Source of the DNA: Rutpela maculata
Taxonomy: Eukaryota; Arthropoda; Insecta; Coleoptera; Cerambycidae
Direction: 5' to 3'
NCBI GenBank assembly: GCA_936432065.2
Contig: OW386287.2
Location: 90,997,688 to 91,061,687 of the forward strand
DNA: 64,000 bases
The notes beneath the pieces were generated by a model. The model saw only the letters and a list, made by a program, of their open reading frames with translations, searched no databases and was not told where the DNA came from. The translations under genes were made by a program, and so were the position numbers. Each line of letters begins with the position of its first letter. Positions within the stretch are counted from its first letter, which is position 1. This document shows, in pieces, positions 35,344 to 46,459 of the stretch.

Positions 35344-35517
35344 CATAAAATGGCTTCTTTTAATTACTTGATTCATCATCTAATAGTTTTCTCTCTCATC
35401 GAACAGAGATTTGCAGAAACGGAAGCTTCAATCAAGGATATCTCCAAGAACAATGGATATTTTGTAAGTTTAGTTGATAAATTAGTTAGGAAACGTAGAT
35501 TTAAGGAAACCCTCTGA
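35344..35517 (+). pseudogene. Penelope-like element, RT C-terminal connector
   Basis: A 57-codon frame reads HKMASFNYLIHHLIVFSL, then EASIKDISKNNGYFVSLVDK, then LVRKRRFKETL and TGA. The pattern HKxAAFNxxxxRL…PLS…E…IKxIAxxNGYxxxxIDKLxxK is the conserved link between RT and GIY-YIG endonuclease in Penelope-like elements. The donor-like GTAAGT at 35464 lies inside the readable frame, so I do not treat it as an intron start. The fragment shares orientation with 30145-30336. Confidence 0.7.
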
Positions 35518-36061
35518 ACTGAACTGAACGAGAAAGTTTAAAAGTTTTATCATTCCGTATGAGCCCTAACGTACACGTGATCTAAGTGGATGGTTTAATA
35601 TACTGGTGAATATAATAAATATGCCGGCAAATATGGTTTTAAATTTCTGGGCTAAGAAATATTTTACTCTAATAAGTATTTAAAATATAAATAATTACTA
35701 ATTTTGTTTGTTAATTTCTATTTTTATTTTTACGGAATCCGCTTCCTTTTTAATTATTTTGGTAACCTTGCCCTCATTTATTATCTATTCACTAATTTTA
35801 AATTACATTATCGTTCCAACTTCCGTTATTTTCATAATCTAAGATAAAGATCTATTTACAATTTTACTAATACAAATATTGATTAGGTCGGTACTGCCTT
35901 CATTTTAAATTTACTAGCACGCCATCTCCCCAATAATAAGCATTTCTGTTCGACAATGTGTTTTATGGCTCTATGCTAAAATAAATTATACTACTATTAT
36001 TAATATATCTGCTTTACGGTCTTTACTTTCCCATCTATGGAGTAATATAGGGAAGTTTGTG
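35518..36061. other. No gene recognised
   Basis: AT-rich spacer between the Penelope-like fragment and the LINE tail at 36062. No GIY-YIG endonuclease is visible downstream of the fragment. Confidence 0.4.
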
Positions 36062-36478
36062 ATTGATTGAATTACCAGCATGTGGTAGGCTTTTCTGCCA
36101 CTCCCAAGTATACCGCTGGGGCGGCTACTTCCGTGCACGGTTGGATAAGGATCATGCTTGTTGCCAGGAGAGAGAGCCACATGGCGCATTGTAACTGAAA
36201 GTGGGAAGGGAAATGTAAGTATTTGTGAGATGCGTTGTCGCATTGTGTCGTGAAGGAGCGATTAAACTCCTTCTTTTGTGCTTTTGCTTCTAGACTTCTA
36301 CTTCTTCTGAGTCTTCTATTTCTTCCGTTTCTGATTCCAATAGGGCATATATCCTTGCGATTTCTTTATGGTATACCGTCTTTCTTGCCGTTCTTTCCCA
36401 GTATGCTTGGTCCTTTCTTAGATTGTTCATGATCCTCTCAATTACTGTTATCCACGCGTGGCATGATCTCCCTATTTT
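36062..36478 (-). mobile_element. RTE-like LINE 3' end, copy a
   Basis: The 3' tail (GATT)n, GATTGATTGAATTACCAGC on plus at 36063-36080, is followed by the family 3' region (GGTAGGC…GGCGCATTGTAA…GTTGTCGCATTGTGTCG). It is truncated at 36478 next to another LINE tail. Minus-strand codons resemble …ARIYALLESETEEIEDSE…, the C-terminal end of the ORF. Confidence 0.65.
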
Positions 36479-36558
36479 TATTTATTTTATTTATTTATTT
36501 CAATAATTTACCCAACGGATAAAACCCAGTTACAGGATAAATAACAACACAATTACAA
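36479..36558 (-). mobile_element. 3' end of another LINE
   Basis: On the minus strand TAACTGGGTTTTATCCGTTG and GGTAAATTATTGAAATAAAT lead into an (AAATA/AAAT)n tail (plus 36478-36505). This is a common type of LINE 3' terminus in insects. Only about 80 bp remain. Confidence 0.5.
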
Positions 36559-36560
36559 GA

Positions 36561-37660
36561 TTTGATTGATTGATTGATTTACCAGCGTGCGGTAGGCATT
36601 GCTGCCACTCCCAGGTATACAGCTGGGCCTGCTACGTCCACGCTGGGTTGGACTAAGGTCATGCTTGTTGCCAGCAGCGAGAGCCACATGGCGCATGGTA
36701 AAGGAATGTGGGATGGGAGGTGTAGGTATTTGTGAGATGCGTTACCGCATTGTGTCGTGAGGGAGCGTTTAAGCTCCCTTTTTTGTGTGTTTGGTTCTGG
36801 ACTTCTGCCTATTCTGACTCTTCTTGTGAAATATGTTGCCGTGTTGTGTCGTAATATGGAGTGTTTTTGCTCCTCTTTTTGCGTTTTTGCTTCTTCGAAT
36901 CTTCTTATTTCTGAGTCTTCTGATTCCTCGGTTTCCGATTGTGGTAGAGTATATATCCTTGCGATTTGTTAGTGGTGTTCATTTGTTGGTCCTGGTCCTT
37001 TCAATTGCCGTTCTCCACTGTAGCATGGTCTCCCTATTTTTAGTTTGCTGCTGTGCGGTGCTAGCGCTTTCTTTAGTAAATGTGTTGGGTCCCTTCCTTG
37101 GGTATGTTCCCAATACTTCATTGCGTATATTTCTATTATGTTGATGTTTTGTGTCGCTGTTTTCATCTTGTTGTTTTAGTTGGACGATGCCCTTTCTGCT
37201 CTTCTCAAAAACTTCTTCTGTTGGCTTTTGTTGTTGCCGCGTTTTTGACTCCATATATCATCGTTGTCCGTATGACGGCTATGTACATACATTTGGTAAG
37301 GTCCCATGATAGTTTATTTTTCTCAATGAACGGTATGTTACCCTTGTGCCGTTTTGATTCTCTCCTTTACTGTTTCTCTCCGCTCCAGCTGGTTCGTCTG
37401 GTCTGTTCCTAGGTACTTCAATTTGTTCGGTATTCTTAGGGAATATTCATCTATTTTGTGTTCCTCTCCGCTGGTCCAACTCTTCTTCTTCTTCTGCATC
37501 GATTAGGAGATTATCGACGTATATGAGTTTTTTCTTAGAGAACACCATTTTTCTGAAAGAAACCTTCACTAGGCATACCTCCGCTGAAGTGATGTGCGAA
37601 CTCAGCCCTGACGCAGTATATCAACAATACCTCATTGATTATTTCGAGTTTAATTTTAAT
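36561..37660 (-). mobile_element. RTE-like LINE 3' half, copy b
   Basis: The tail (GATT)n at 36561-36578 is followed upstream (rightward) by the family 3' region and C-terminal codons MKYWEHTQGRDPTHLLKKAL (37080-37150), then, past stops, LRIPNKLKYLGTDQTNQLE and RRETVKERI (37357-37440), and LIYVDNLLIDAEEEEEL (37490-37540), a decayed YADD-type box. RT core to C-terminus in this order, with WGH(V/T)QxRDPTHLL, fits the RTE clade. The reading frame has several stops. This copy is contiguous with, and includes, the 880-bp donor segment. Confidence 0.65.
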
Positions 37661-38235
37661 TATTATCAGTACCGTGATTTCTAGCATTTATTCCTTGGAT
37701 GGTGGCTTATTGAAGGGTCTTCTTGTATTAATTTGATTCATTCATTTCTTGCTTTCTCTTCTTCCTCCAGTTTATCTCCACTGTTGCTGTGGTATACCTC
37801 TTCTCGTGTATATGTTATCATTTTTTCTGTATGCCCCCTGCCGCCGCTTTACTGCCCCTAACTCGTTCCCCCGTTTCTTTGATTTTGTGGTCCTATGTTC
37901 TGTATTCGATTCATCATTCTGCTCTGGTTATCACCATGTTTTACAGATATGGCCCCATTTCACACACACTTACAGATGCAAAGACATTTTTTTATTCGAT
38001 ATTTGAGTTCAGTCTGCTGTGAAACGGATATCTGTACAAGAAATTTTTTTCTACGATGATTATTAAATTTTTGTTTCAACTTATAATAAATTTATAATAA
38101 AGTTAGAATACAGTCAAAAGATATACAATTCATTACTCAACCATAACAGATACGAAAAAAATGAATAGAAACATTATTGTAGAAAATTTAGTCAGCTTTA
38201 ATTTTGCATATAGCCACTTTTGATTGGGGCTAACC
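37356..38235. repeat. 880-bp segment, donor copy
   Basis: Repeated at 41141-42020 with no indel and one difference that I could find (37665 A, 41450 G). Here the LINE codons on the left and the sequence GGGGCTAACCGTTTTCGAG on the right run through the borders without a break, so this is the native location. The segment contains LINE RT codons (left part) and non-coding DNA with two overlapping ORFs (37749-38006, 37789-38022) that have no motif. Confidence 0.85.
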
Positions 38236-38639
38236 GTTTTCGAGATATGAAAAACCAAAAACCGGGACCTTCTTCGTGCCCCCCTGCAGCCTCTCCTCCT
38301 ACGTTCGAGGACTTTTGGTATGTTTACCTCCTAAATAGTTCAAGTCAAAAATTGTGGTCTTGGCATTTCCCTCAAGACCCCCTTATTGAACGTTCATTGT
38401 AGTTTAAACAGATTTGATGCAACGGAGATGAGCTTAAGATATTAGTTCGAGATGTAGGTGTGATAAGTATGTTACTTGTTCTAGCGGACAATCTAGGTAC
38501 TCGATTATTAATAAATGAGGTAATAGAGGGACAATTGATTTGAAGATTTTATATAAGAAAATTATAGTACACATTACCCGTATTCTAAGTAGACTACACA
38601 TGTCAAATTTGTTCAAAAATAACTCCTGAGGCGTACCTC

Positions 38640-39015
38640 TAATTAAATAGTGTAATATGTTGCGACCCCCAGAATGTAGGCAACACAGAATTCAATTAGT
38701 TCGGATATTGTCTGAATGTAGAGATTTGCACCTACTAGAGAAAGAACCTACTAGAAGCTCTAGAGTGATGACATTCTGGAACTATCTAGAGAATGGTGAC
38801 GTCATCACAGAAAAATCGGGATCTGTTATTTTTAGGTATAAAGGGCCGCATTCTCAGCGGGAAGAAAAAAGTTTTGAATTGACAAGTGAGGTTAAAACTA
38901 CAAAGTGAAAATAAAGTGATAAACATTGTTATTTTTAGTCAGTAAAGTGCATTTAAGTTAATAATAGTATTGTGAAGTATCCAGTAAATTATTTAATAAA
39001 GTGTGTTAGTGGTTA
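38640..39015 (+). promoter_or_regulatory. LTR-like promoter segment (possible solo LTR)
   Basis: In order: TGTTGCGACCCCCAG at 38658, several TCTAGA words, the CRE-like GGTGACGTCATCA at 38797, TATAAAGGG at 38837, and AATAAA signals at 38909 and 38995. A U3-R-U5 layout of about 350 bp is plausible. I find no second copy, primer site or clear target duplication, so a Pol II promoter of another kind remains possible. The 83-codon ORF at 38657-38908 is read as incidental. Confidence 0.4.
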
Positions 39016-39029
39016 TCTCTTGCTATAAT

Positions 39030-40401
39030 TTTTGGAACCCACGGAATTTCCAAGGGTGGTTCCTAGGGGTGGAAACACGTCACAATAGTTACCTTTCAGG
39101 ATAAATGTTGCCGATTTGAAGAAACATCTCTCTACTTTCTCAAGTAAGGTGATATAGACTTTATAACTGGGACTCCAAACAATGTATTCCAATTTGGATC
39201 TAACAAATGTTATAAATAATAGACGAAGAGTAGACAAACTTTTAAAGTTCCTACTATTACGCAGAATAAAACCTAGGGATCTATTAGCTCCTCAATATAT
39301 CTGGAGAAAGTAAGTTTAGAGTCGAAGGCAATTCCTAAGTCCTTCACGAACTATCTAAGACGCAATTGTCTAAATTATAATTAAAAATAATAGGGTCAGA
39401 CTTGCGCGAAAAGGACATCACGTTACATTGGACAGTGTTTTAAAGAAGTTGGTTATGAACACACCAGGGATTAGCGAGTCCAGACTATGCTGAAGCTTAA
39501 GCAGTCGTCTTCGGATTTAATGCAAATATATAACTATGGCGTAAAGGAGATAGCATACGTCAAGGTTGTCAATAATGTCATTAATGAAGAGTACAAAAAA
39601 TAGAGGGCCAAGTATGGAACCTTGCGGAACTCCTGACGTTTGTTTAAATAATACAGATTGTAAGCCACGATATTGAACAAACTGAGTCTGACAAGTTAAA
39701 TAAGAAATAGACAAATGAATAAGAGAGCCACTGAACCCAAAGTTTTGCAATTTGTTTAATCATATACCGTGGTCCAATCTGTCAAATACTTTAGAAAAGT
39801 CAGTGTAGATGACAACAACCTGACCTTTCTGATTTAAAGTTTCAGCAATATACTGTGTTTTGCACACAAGATTTTAGATACAGTGGACCTCCCTTGCATG
39901 AATTCGTGCTGCTCTACTATAACTGAGTTCTTAGTATTAAAATTTCAAATATTTTTGCGAAATTACATAAAATAGTAATAGGTCGATGGTTCTCAATGTC
40001 ATGCTTATTGCCTTTTTTAAATACCGGACAAATTCTCGACCCTTTCCATTTGTCAGGAAAAGTCGCCGTTTTCAATATTAAATTAAAAATAATGCAGAGC
40101 GGTTTGCTAAGGACAGTAGCATAATCTCTTATAATAAACGCTGAAATGTGGCCAGGTCCAGTATTTGCATTGATTTTCCTGATTGTATTGATTACGTCAT
40201 TCTCAGTAAATTCTCTGATATGCAGGATATTATTATTATACTGTAAATTCTCAGCTGGTGACAATTCACTAAAATTAGAAAAATCATCATAAAAAAGGTC
40301 GGCAAGAGAATTGACAATATCCTGGGGGGTTTGAAGAGTAGAATTCTTATAGTACATATTGGGAATACTTGTAGAGTTTTGTTTGGAGTTGAAAACTTCA
40401 A
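39030..40401 (-). pseudogene. Non-LTR reverse transcriptase, frameshifted
   Basis: Read from 40401 down: FTENDVINTIRKINANTGPG, FPDKWKGSRICPVFKKGN and HRPITILCNFAKIFEILI, the fingers block. After a frameshift near 39917 comes VVVIYTDFSKVFDRLDH (box A) with a TGA in HGI-LNK, then TSGVPQGSILGPLFFVLFIN (box B) and CYLLYAIVIYLH, a decayed YADD. Further down are LGFILRNSRNF and LEYIVWSPSYKVYI. This is a Jockey/CR1-like element broken by stops. The upstream endonuclease is absent. Confidence 0.85.
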
Positions 40402-40489
40402 AATTTATTCGGGTTAGTTTTTATAGAGCTTTCTGCCTCTTCAATATATTGACTGTAACCGTTGTGAACCAAAACTTTTAACAAGTTTG

Positions 40490-41140
40490 TAACTTGTATA
40501 TTAGCGCTTCCTTCAGTAAATGTGTCGGATCCCTTCTCTGGACATGTCCCTAGTATTTAATTGTGTATGTTTCTATCCACTCCGTAATTGTCTTCCCTCT
40601 TATTATGTTGACGTTTCAAGTCGTTACTTTAAGTCCTAATGGTTTTGCAAATAGATGGACGATGTCTTTTTCAGCTCTTCTCAGAATTTTTCTGTTACTG
40701 TTCTGTTCTGTTCTGTCGTTGTCACGTTTTTGCCCTCGTATATCATCACTAGCAGCATGATAGCTATGTATATCGTCTTGATCTTTTTCTTCTTTTCTTG
40801 TTGGATCCATAGGTGCCGCAATTTTTATTTTTGAACTTATTGTTGTCCAAACTAGTTTTTCTTCTGTTGGTTGCATTTATATATCATCGCAGTATTTCTT
40901 CTGGATATCTTCATGTAGGTGGATATTCCAGGTATTGTGTATTTTGCTATTTATTTTACGTATTTTCTGTTTTCGTATTTCCAGTTCCCCATGTGGTATT
41001 TCGTGATTTGTGTTGACTGCTGTTGTCCTTTGCGCTTTATTGTTTTTAACCCATTCTTTTGTTTCACTGCCTACCAGGATATGGTCTATTTGTGAAGTTG
41101 AATTTTTGTTGCTCTACGTATCAAGGCAGGTTTGGCGTTT
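40490..41140 (-). mobile_element. RTE-like LINE segment, copy c
   Basis: The left part is colinear with copy b (GTAAATGTGTCGGATCCCTT against GTAAATGTGTTGGGTCCCTT; minus codons YWGHVQRRDPTHLLKEAL-like and DDIRGQKRDNDRTEQN). Rightward it holds a minus frame with IDHILVGSETKEWVKNN, which resembles the endonuclease end of RTE-type ORFs. So two ORF regions are joined or internally deleted. It resumes at 42021 after the 880-bp insertion. Confidence 0.55.
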
Positions 41141-42020
41141 GATTCTCTCCTTTACTGTTTCTCTCCGCTCCAGCTGGTTCGTCTGGTCTGTTCCTAGGTA
41201 CTTCAATTTGTTCGGTATTCTTAGGGAATATTCATCTATTTTGTGTTCCTCTCCGCTGGTCCAACTCTTCTTCTTCTTCTGCATCGATTAGGAGATTATC
41301 GACGTATATGAGTTTTTTCTTAGAGAACACCATTTTTCTGAAAGAAACCTTCACTAGGCATACCTCCGCTGAAGTGATGTGCGAACTCAGCCCTGACGCA
41401 GTATATCAACAATACCTCATTGATTATTTCGAGTTTAATTTTAATTATTGTCAGTACCGTGATTTCTAGCATTTATTCCTTGGATGGTGGCTTATTGAAG
41501 GGTCTTCTTGTATTAATTTGATTCATTCATTTCTTGCTTTCTCTTCTTCCTCCAGTTTATCTCCACTGTTGCTGTGGTATACCTCTTCTCGTGTATATGT
41601 TATCATTTTTTCTGTATGCCCCCTGCCGCCGCTTTACTGCCCCTAACTCGTTCCCCCGTTTCTTTGATTTTGTGGTCCTATGTTCTGTATTCGATTCATC
41701 ATTCTGCTCTGGTTATCACCATGTTTTACAGATATGGCCCCATTTCACACACACTTACAGATGCAAAGACATTTTTTTATTCGATATTTGAGTTCAGTCT
41801 GCTGTGAAACGGATATCTGTACAAGAAATTTTTTTCTACGATGATTATTAAATTTTTGTTTCAACTTATAATAAATTTATAATAAAGTTAGAATACAGTC
41901 AAAAGATATACAATTCATTACTCAACCATAACAGATACGAAAAAAATGAATAGAAACATTATTGTAGAAAATTTAGTCAGCTTTAATTTTGCATATAGCC
42001 ACTTTTGATTGGGGCTAACC
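41141..42020. repeat. 880-bp segment, inserted copy
   Basis: A near-identical copy of 37356-38235. It interrupts LINE copy c, and GGTTTGGCGTTT is present on both sides (41129-41140 and 42021-42032), a 12-bp duplication. Removing the insert restores a LINE frame (KEHVKQTPNLP on minus). There is no poly(A) or terminal inverted repeat. Confidence 0.85.
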
Positions 42021-42200
42021 GGTTTGGCGTTTGCTTCACATGTTCTTTTGTTGAGCGTATGTTTTCTTCGAAAATACCATTTTCCTGGAAGAAACCTGCA
42101 CCACGCATACCTCCGTTAACGTGCTGTGAGAATTCAGTATTGGCGCGGTATACCAGCAAGGCCTTATTGATTATTTCGGGTTTAATTGAAATTAAATTCG
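42021..42200 (-). mobile_element. LINE copy c, continuation
   Basis: Minus codons read VYRANTEFSQHVNGGMRGAG, then FFQENGIFEENIRSTKEHVK, continuous with the LINE left of the insertion. A diverged homologue of this stretch lies inside the 880-bp segment itself (for example CTAGGCATACCTCCGCTGAA), so insert and target belong to the same LINE family. Confidence 0.55.
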
Positions 42201-42839
42201 ATTGAATACTTTTAATAATTTATGAAAAACCTCACTTGAAAATTTACCTAAGAAATTTATATTATGACCATACTTCAAGAGTAATACGTTACTGATTATT
42301 ACTGGTTTAATTTATATTAAATTCGTTTGAATATCTTTAATAACACAGCCCCACAAAATAAAAAAAGTATGTTATACCAGAGAAGATACCATCATATCCT
42401 CACTTATTTTGATGCTCTGAATTCGAATCTGACGTCTAAATTCTTGTAATTTTGTTGAATCTCGTATTTTTTTCGAATTTTATTTGTGATGGTACTGAGA
42501 AATGGCTCAAATTGCCAAGTTATCGAAACATTGTATTAAGAAAAAGTGCTTAGAATCCAACGATATCCATATGTTAATTTTGAACAAGATCTGAGAAAAA
42601 ATGAAAATAAATAAATAAAAGATACGTACTTAATGGTCGGGGTCAAAATTTGTATTTTGATTTTTTCTCAAATTTAGTTCAAAATTGAAATAGGGGGTAG
42701 AAGTTAATTTGGACCTCAGATTCGGATTCGTGATGGTCTCTTGTCTGGTACAACACATTTTTCTTTTTTTGTGGGTCTGTGCAATTGGAAAATGAATTAC
42801 TTGAAGGTTTACATAAGAAAGGACACCGCACATTACTTA

Positions 42840-43455
42840 CAGAGAAGTGCTTCAGGTCAAATTGGGTAATTTTTTAAAATATTGTAGATTTCGACTTTCT
42901 GATCAAAAGCTCTCATGGGTCCAACTCAATCTTATGTATAGTTTCCGAGATACAACTATAAATTCTTGTAAAATTCTGTATCTTCTCGAACTTTTAATTA
43001 ATTGAAGGGGTACTAGACGTTAAAGGAACAATTTCCGAAAATTTTTCAATTAAAGTTTTGTGATCAGGAAGATCATGCTTTATGTAAAAAATGTTTTAGC
43101 CAATTTGACTGAATATTTTTTAGTTTGTTATTTTATATAGATTTCTCGGCGCCTTCGCCAACATTTTTCAAACTTTAATTTTTTCTACGCTATTTTTTAT
43201 TAAAACAACAAATCTTTTTATTGCAAAATATTATAAAGGCTATTAGAATGTATCACAATATAAAATGTATGAAAAAAATCATGAATTCGAAAAATTTTTA
43301 ATCGTGTAAAAGATCATTCTTGTACATTTATTGAGCTGTATCTCGGAAATTAGACATAGGATCGAGTTGGGCCCGCGAGAGCTTTTAATTAGAAAGTCGA
43401 AATCTCAACATATCAAAAATTCAGCCAATTTGACCTGAACCACTTTTCCATAAGA
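42840..43455. repeat. Foldback-type repeat
   Basis: Segments 42845-43010 and 43280-43450 are inverted: CAAATTTGACC/GGTCAAATTGG ends, and AAAGTCGAAATC against GATTTCGACTTT. The phrase GATTATTTCG-GTTTAAT recurs outside it at 42165 and 43510. Non-coding. Confidence 0.6.
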
Positions 43456-46069
43456 TATGTGCGAGTTCTTTTATATGACCATACTTTAAGAAAAATGGGT
43501 TATTGATTATTTCGAGTATAATTCATATTAAATTTGTTTGAATATCTTCATAATAATTATGAAAAATAATTTACTTGAAGATTTACATAGGAATATTATG
43601 GTCATACTTTACTCATTTATTGCCCTTCCATAAATTTGTCATCTGTCGACTTTTCAAGGGTTTGATGGACATAGACGCTTCTTGATTTACGAAAGTAAAA
43701 AAATTATCTGAAGTAGAGTTTTTTTAATATTTACAACATTTATAACGCAAACAAATATGCAACAACGCAGAATATTCTGTCATTATTGATATAAAATACA
43801 AATAATACGTTAAAAATTAACAATAACAATTATCTTTGATACGTTATTACTTCTGTTCTTTTCCTTCAAACACCTGCCGCCCACTTGGCAACTTAAAATT
43901 GTATCTTTTACTCTTTGTATTTAGCTTAAGTGATGGCACATTAAAAATAGGCTGCTGAGACGTCTGCACTCGTCACGTCTGACTTGAGACTTACAATATA
44001 GGGGAAGTTTATGATCGAGCAAAAATTCAATTTTTAGTTTTTAATAAAAAACGTTTTCATGGTCCCTGAACCTAAAAAAGCATAGAACAAATTTTTTTTT
44101 CGCAAAACCATGCAAGTCACTTTTGGCTATTATTATTTCGGAAAAATTCCCAAATACGGCAATGGACTCTGGAGATCGCACTGCAATGGTGCAGTGACCA
44201 AGGCCTTACAGGTAACCTTTCTAAGGCAAAATTAGTCTTTATATGGATATATTAAGATCATATAGCGAGACGACAAAGAGCAACCACTACCCTCTAGGCA
44301 TACAGAAGAGTATTTAGCAAAACATGAGGCCTAAACGTCAGAATTTGAATAAAAAGTAAGATTGCTTTTGCTTTGGTTGTTTGGTGGCCTGCCTGCTGTA
44401 GCATTCAACGGAAACCAGCATAGCTTTGAACTCACAGGGGCTATACACACAACTTCCACAGTAGCTGTGGAGGTCCTTCCGGACTTTGTGCCCCTTTACC
44501 TGGTGATTGAGGCCGAGGCTCGGAAGGGGCCTACAGGCTGAGATGTGGTGGTCAGAAAGAAGCATTCCAATTAGATCATACAAGGGTCTTATCCAACTTG
44601 CTAGGGACTCACTCACTTCTGAAGACCAGGAATATGGTGTATTCGTTCTCCTTCTTAAAACCTTTTGAGGTTGTCAATCCTAAAAGGGATGACTACGAGA
44701 ACTCCAGGAAACTTCCATGCATATCCTATCCTCCTGCCTCCCGATCTTATGACCTTGAGGCTTAAACACATCGATATCGGTTTTTCTGGGAGAAGAGCGG
44801 TTGTCGTGGAATAAACATTCAAATAGTCAGATAGGCAGAGAATGATTTTGAAAATACATATTCTAGCCATGGTATCATTAAACAAACTGGAAAATATAAA
44901 CAACTCTAAGAAAAATAATGTTACAAAAATACCTGACTTTATAGAGTATTCTATATCGATTTTGCAGTAAAACTCGGATGAAACGTATTTCAAATTAGAG
45001 TCAACTTTATATTATTCAATTTTCTTAAAACTATGTCTCTGACATTACTTTTGATTATGTAATTATCACTTTCGGAAGAGCAACAGATTTTATGAAGTCG
45101 TTTTTTACATAAATACATATAAATACATGTTTTCTAACTTTGCTACCTTATTGTAAGACAAACTGTATAGGAATTTTTTTTTAAACATGCATCTGCGCTG
45201 TTTAAATAGGGAAAATTGGAATATAGAAAATATGTTTGTAAATGTTGTTTATTATTCAGCAGTGAAATAACATGAAACTATTATTTTGCCCTATCTTGCC
45301 GCAAAGTCACATATCACAAGATCTCACGCAAACCAATTTCTTTAAAGCGGCACGTTGATTGCGAGCATATTTTTTATTAGATACATAAAAAATAATGTAA
45401 AACCATTTTTTAAATCAGCTACTTCCCTAACATAATGAATTGGAAATATAATATTTCATATTTTATGATAGACAAAATATGTAAGGAAATTTTATTTATA
45501 ACATTTTGTAACGAAGGTAAATTACTCCCATGCGAGTAGAAGTTCATGACAAAAGTAAGGAAAAAACTTTTTCTCACAATTTTCTTATTTGTTACTGATT
45601 TCGCTTATTTTTCTACCGTTCATATTTTTTGAGAGCCAATATTAATTTTTTCGATTTTGACTTTCTGTCATAATCTTGGAGTCTATTCAGTTTTTCTCCT
45701 GACCATAACTTGCTATTTTAATTTTCCTTAATAGGTATTTTAACCGAGACAGTAAAGTATATTTCCACAAAAGTATTATCATGTTTGATTGACCTATTTT
45801 ATTGATAATATTTATAATAATGATATGGTTCACAAATTACTGACAATAGTATTTACAATGTTCGTTTAAGTCTATTCATACAAAAGTGGTGTTATGCCAC
45901 TTTTGTAAATTCCATGAGATACCTAATATATCCTTATTTGTAGTAAACTCACATAGCTAGTTAGAACAAGGCGTTCCGAAACTTTTGGTGAAGTAGACAG
46001 AAGACAATGATTCTCAAATCATTAAAATCTTAAGATGGTGTGATCATCCGAATTGTCTAATCAGGAATC
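43456..46069. other. No gene recognised
   Basis: AT-rich intergenic sequence. At 44338-44700 a GC-richer block has readable but motif-free frames on both strands (for example plus AEMWWSERSIPIRSYKG). It may be a decayed LINE C-terminal region, but I cannot place it. No splice-bounded exon is convincing. Confidence 0.35.
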
Positions 46070-46331
46070 ATACACTAGTTGACAAGTTCAAAGCCGCGTT
46101 AATTCTTGATAAAGCTCGGATTCGGAATGACGTCTAGAACAATTTTCAAAAATTTCAAACCCCCACATAAACAATTGCAAAAGTTATAAACAAATGAAGA
46201 TTGAAAAAATAACGAGTTTTGTTTTTGCAAATAACTCGAAAACTATTAATATTTAATAAATTTTAAAGAAGGATTCTTAAAGAGGAAGAAATTTCCAATA
46301 AAAAAGTCCTGACTCCCGAAACTCTACCTCT
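46070..46331 (+). repeat. Foldback arm left of the I-type LINE
   Basis: Inverse of 50760-51085 (ACTAGTTGACAAGTTCAAAG against CTTTGAACTTGTGAACTAGT). A third copy lies at 57055-57395. The arm stops at CTCTACCTCTA, where the LINE A tail begins. Confidence 0.75.
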
Positions 46332-46459
46332 ATTTTTTTTTTTTTTCACGCGGCATCGACAACTTGGTCATTAGCCTCATCGTCCTACAATCCTATCATA
46401 AAAGTTAAGACTTTTCTATTATGCATGTCGAGAAGTGTTGTCGGGTAAGTTCATATATA

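Noticed and set aside
35410..35470. Exon with acceptor and GTAAGT donor
   Set aside because: The reading frame before, within and after matches the Penelope-like connector, so the splice-like signals are incidental.
37356..42020. The two 880-bp direct repeats as LTRs of one retrotransposon
   Set aside because: The left copy is native on both sides, the right has its own 12-bp duplication, and the interval holds unrelated LINE pieces on the minus strand with no gag/pol.
44338..44616. Possible gene in a GC-richer block
   Set aside because: No domain, no splice pattern; frames on both strands are equally readable.
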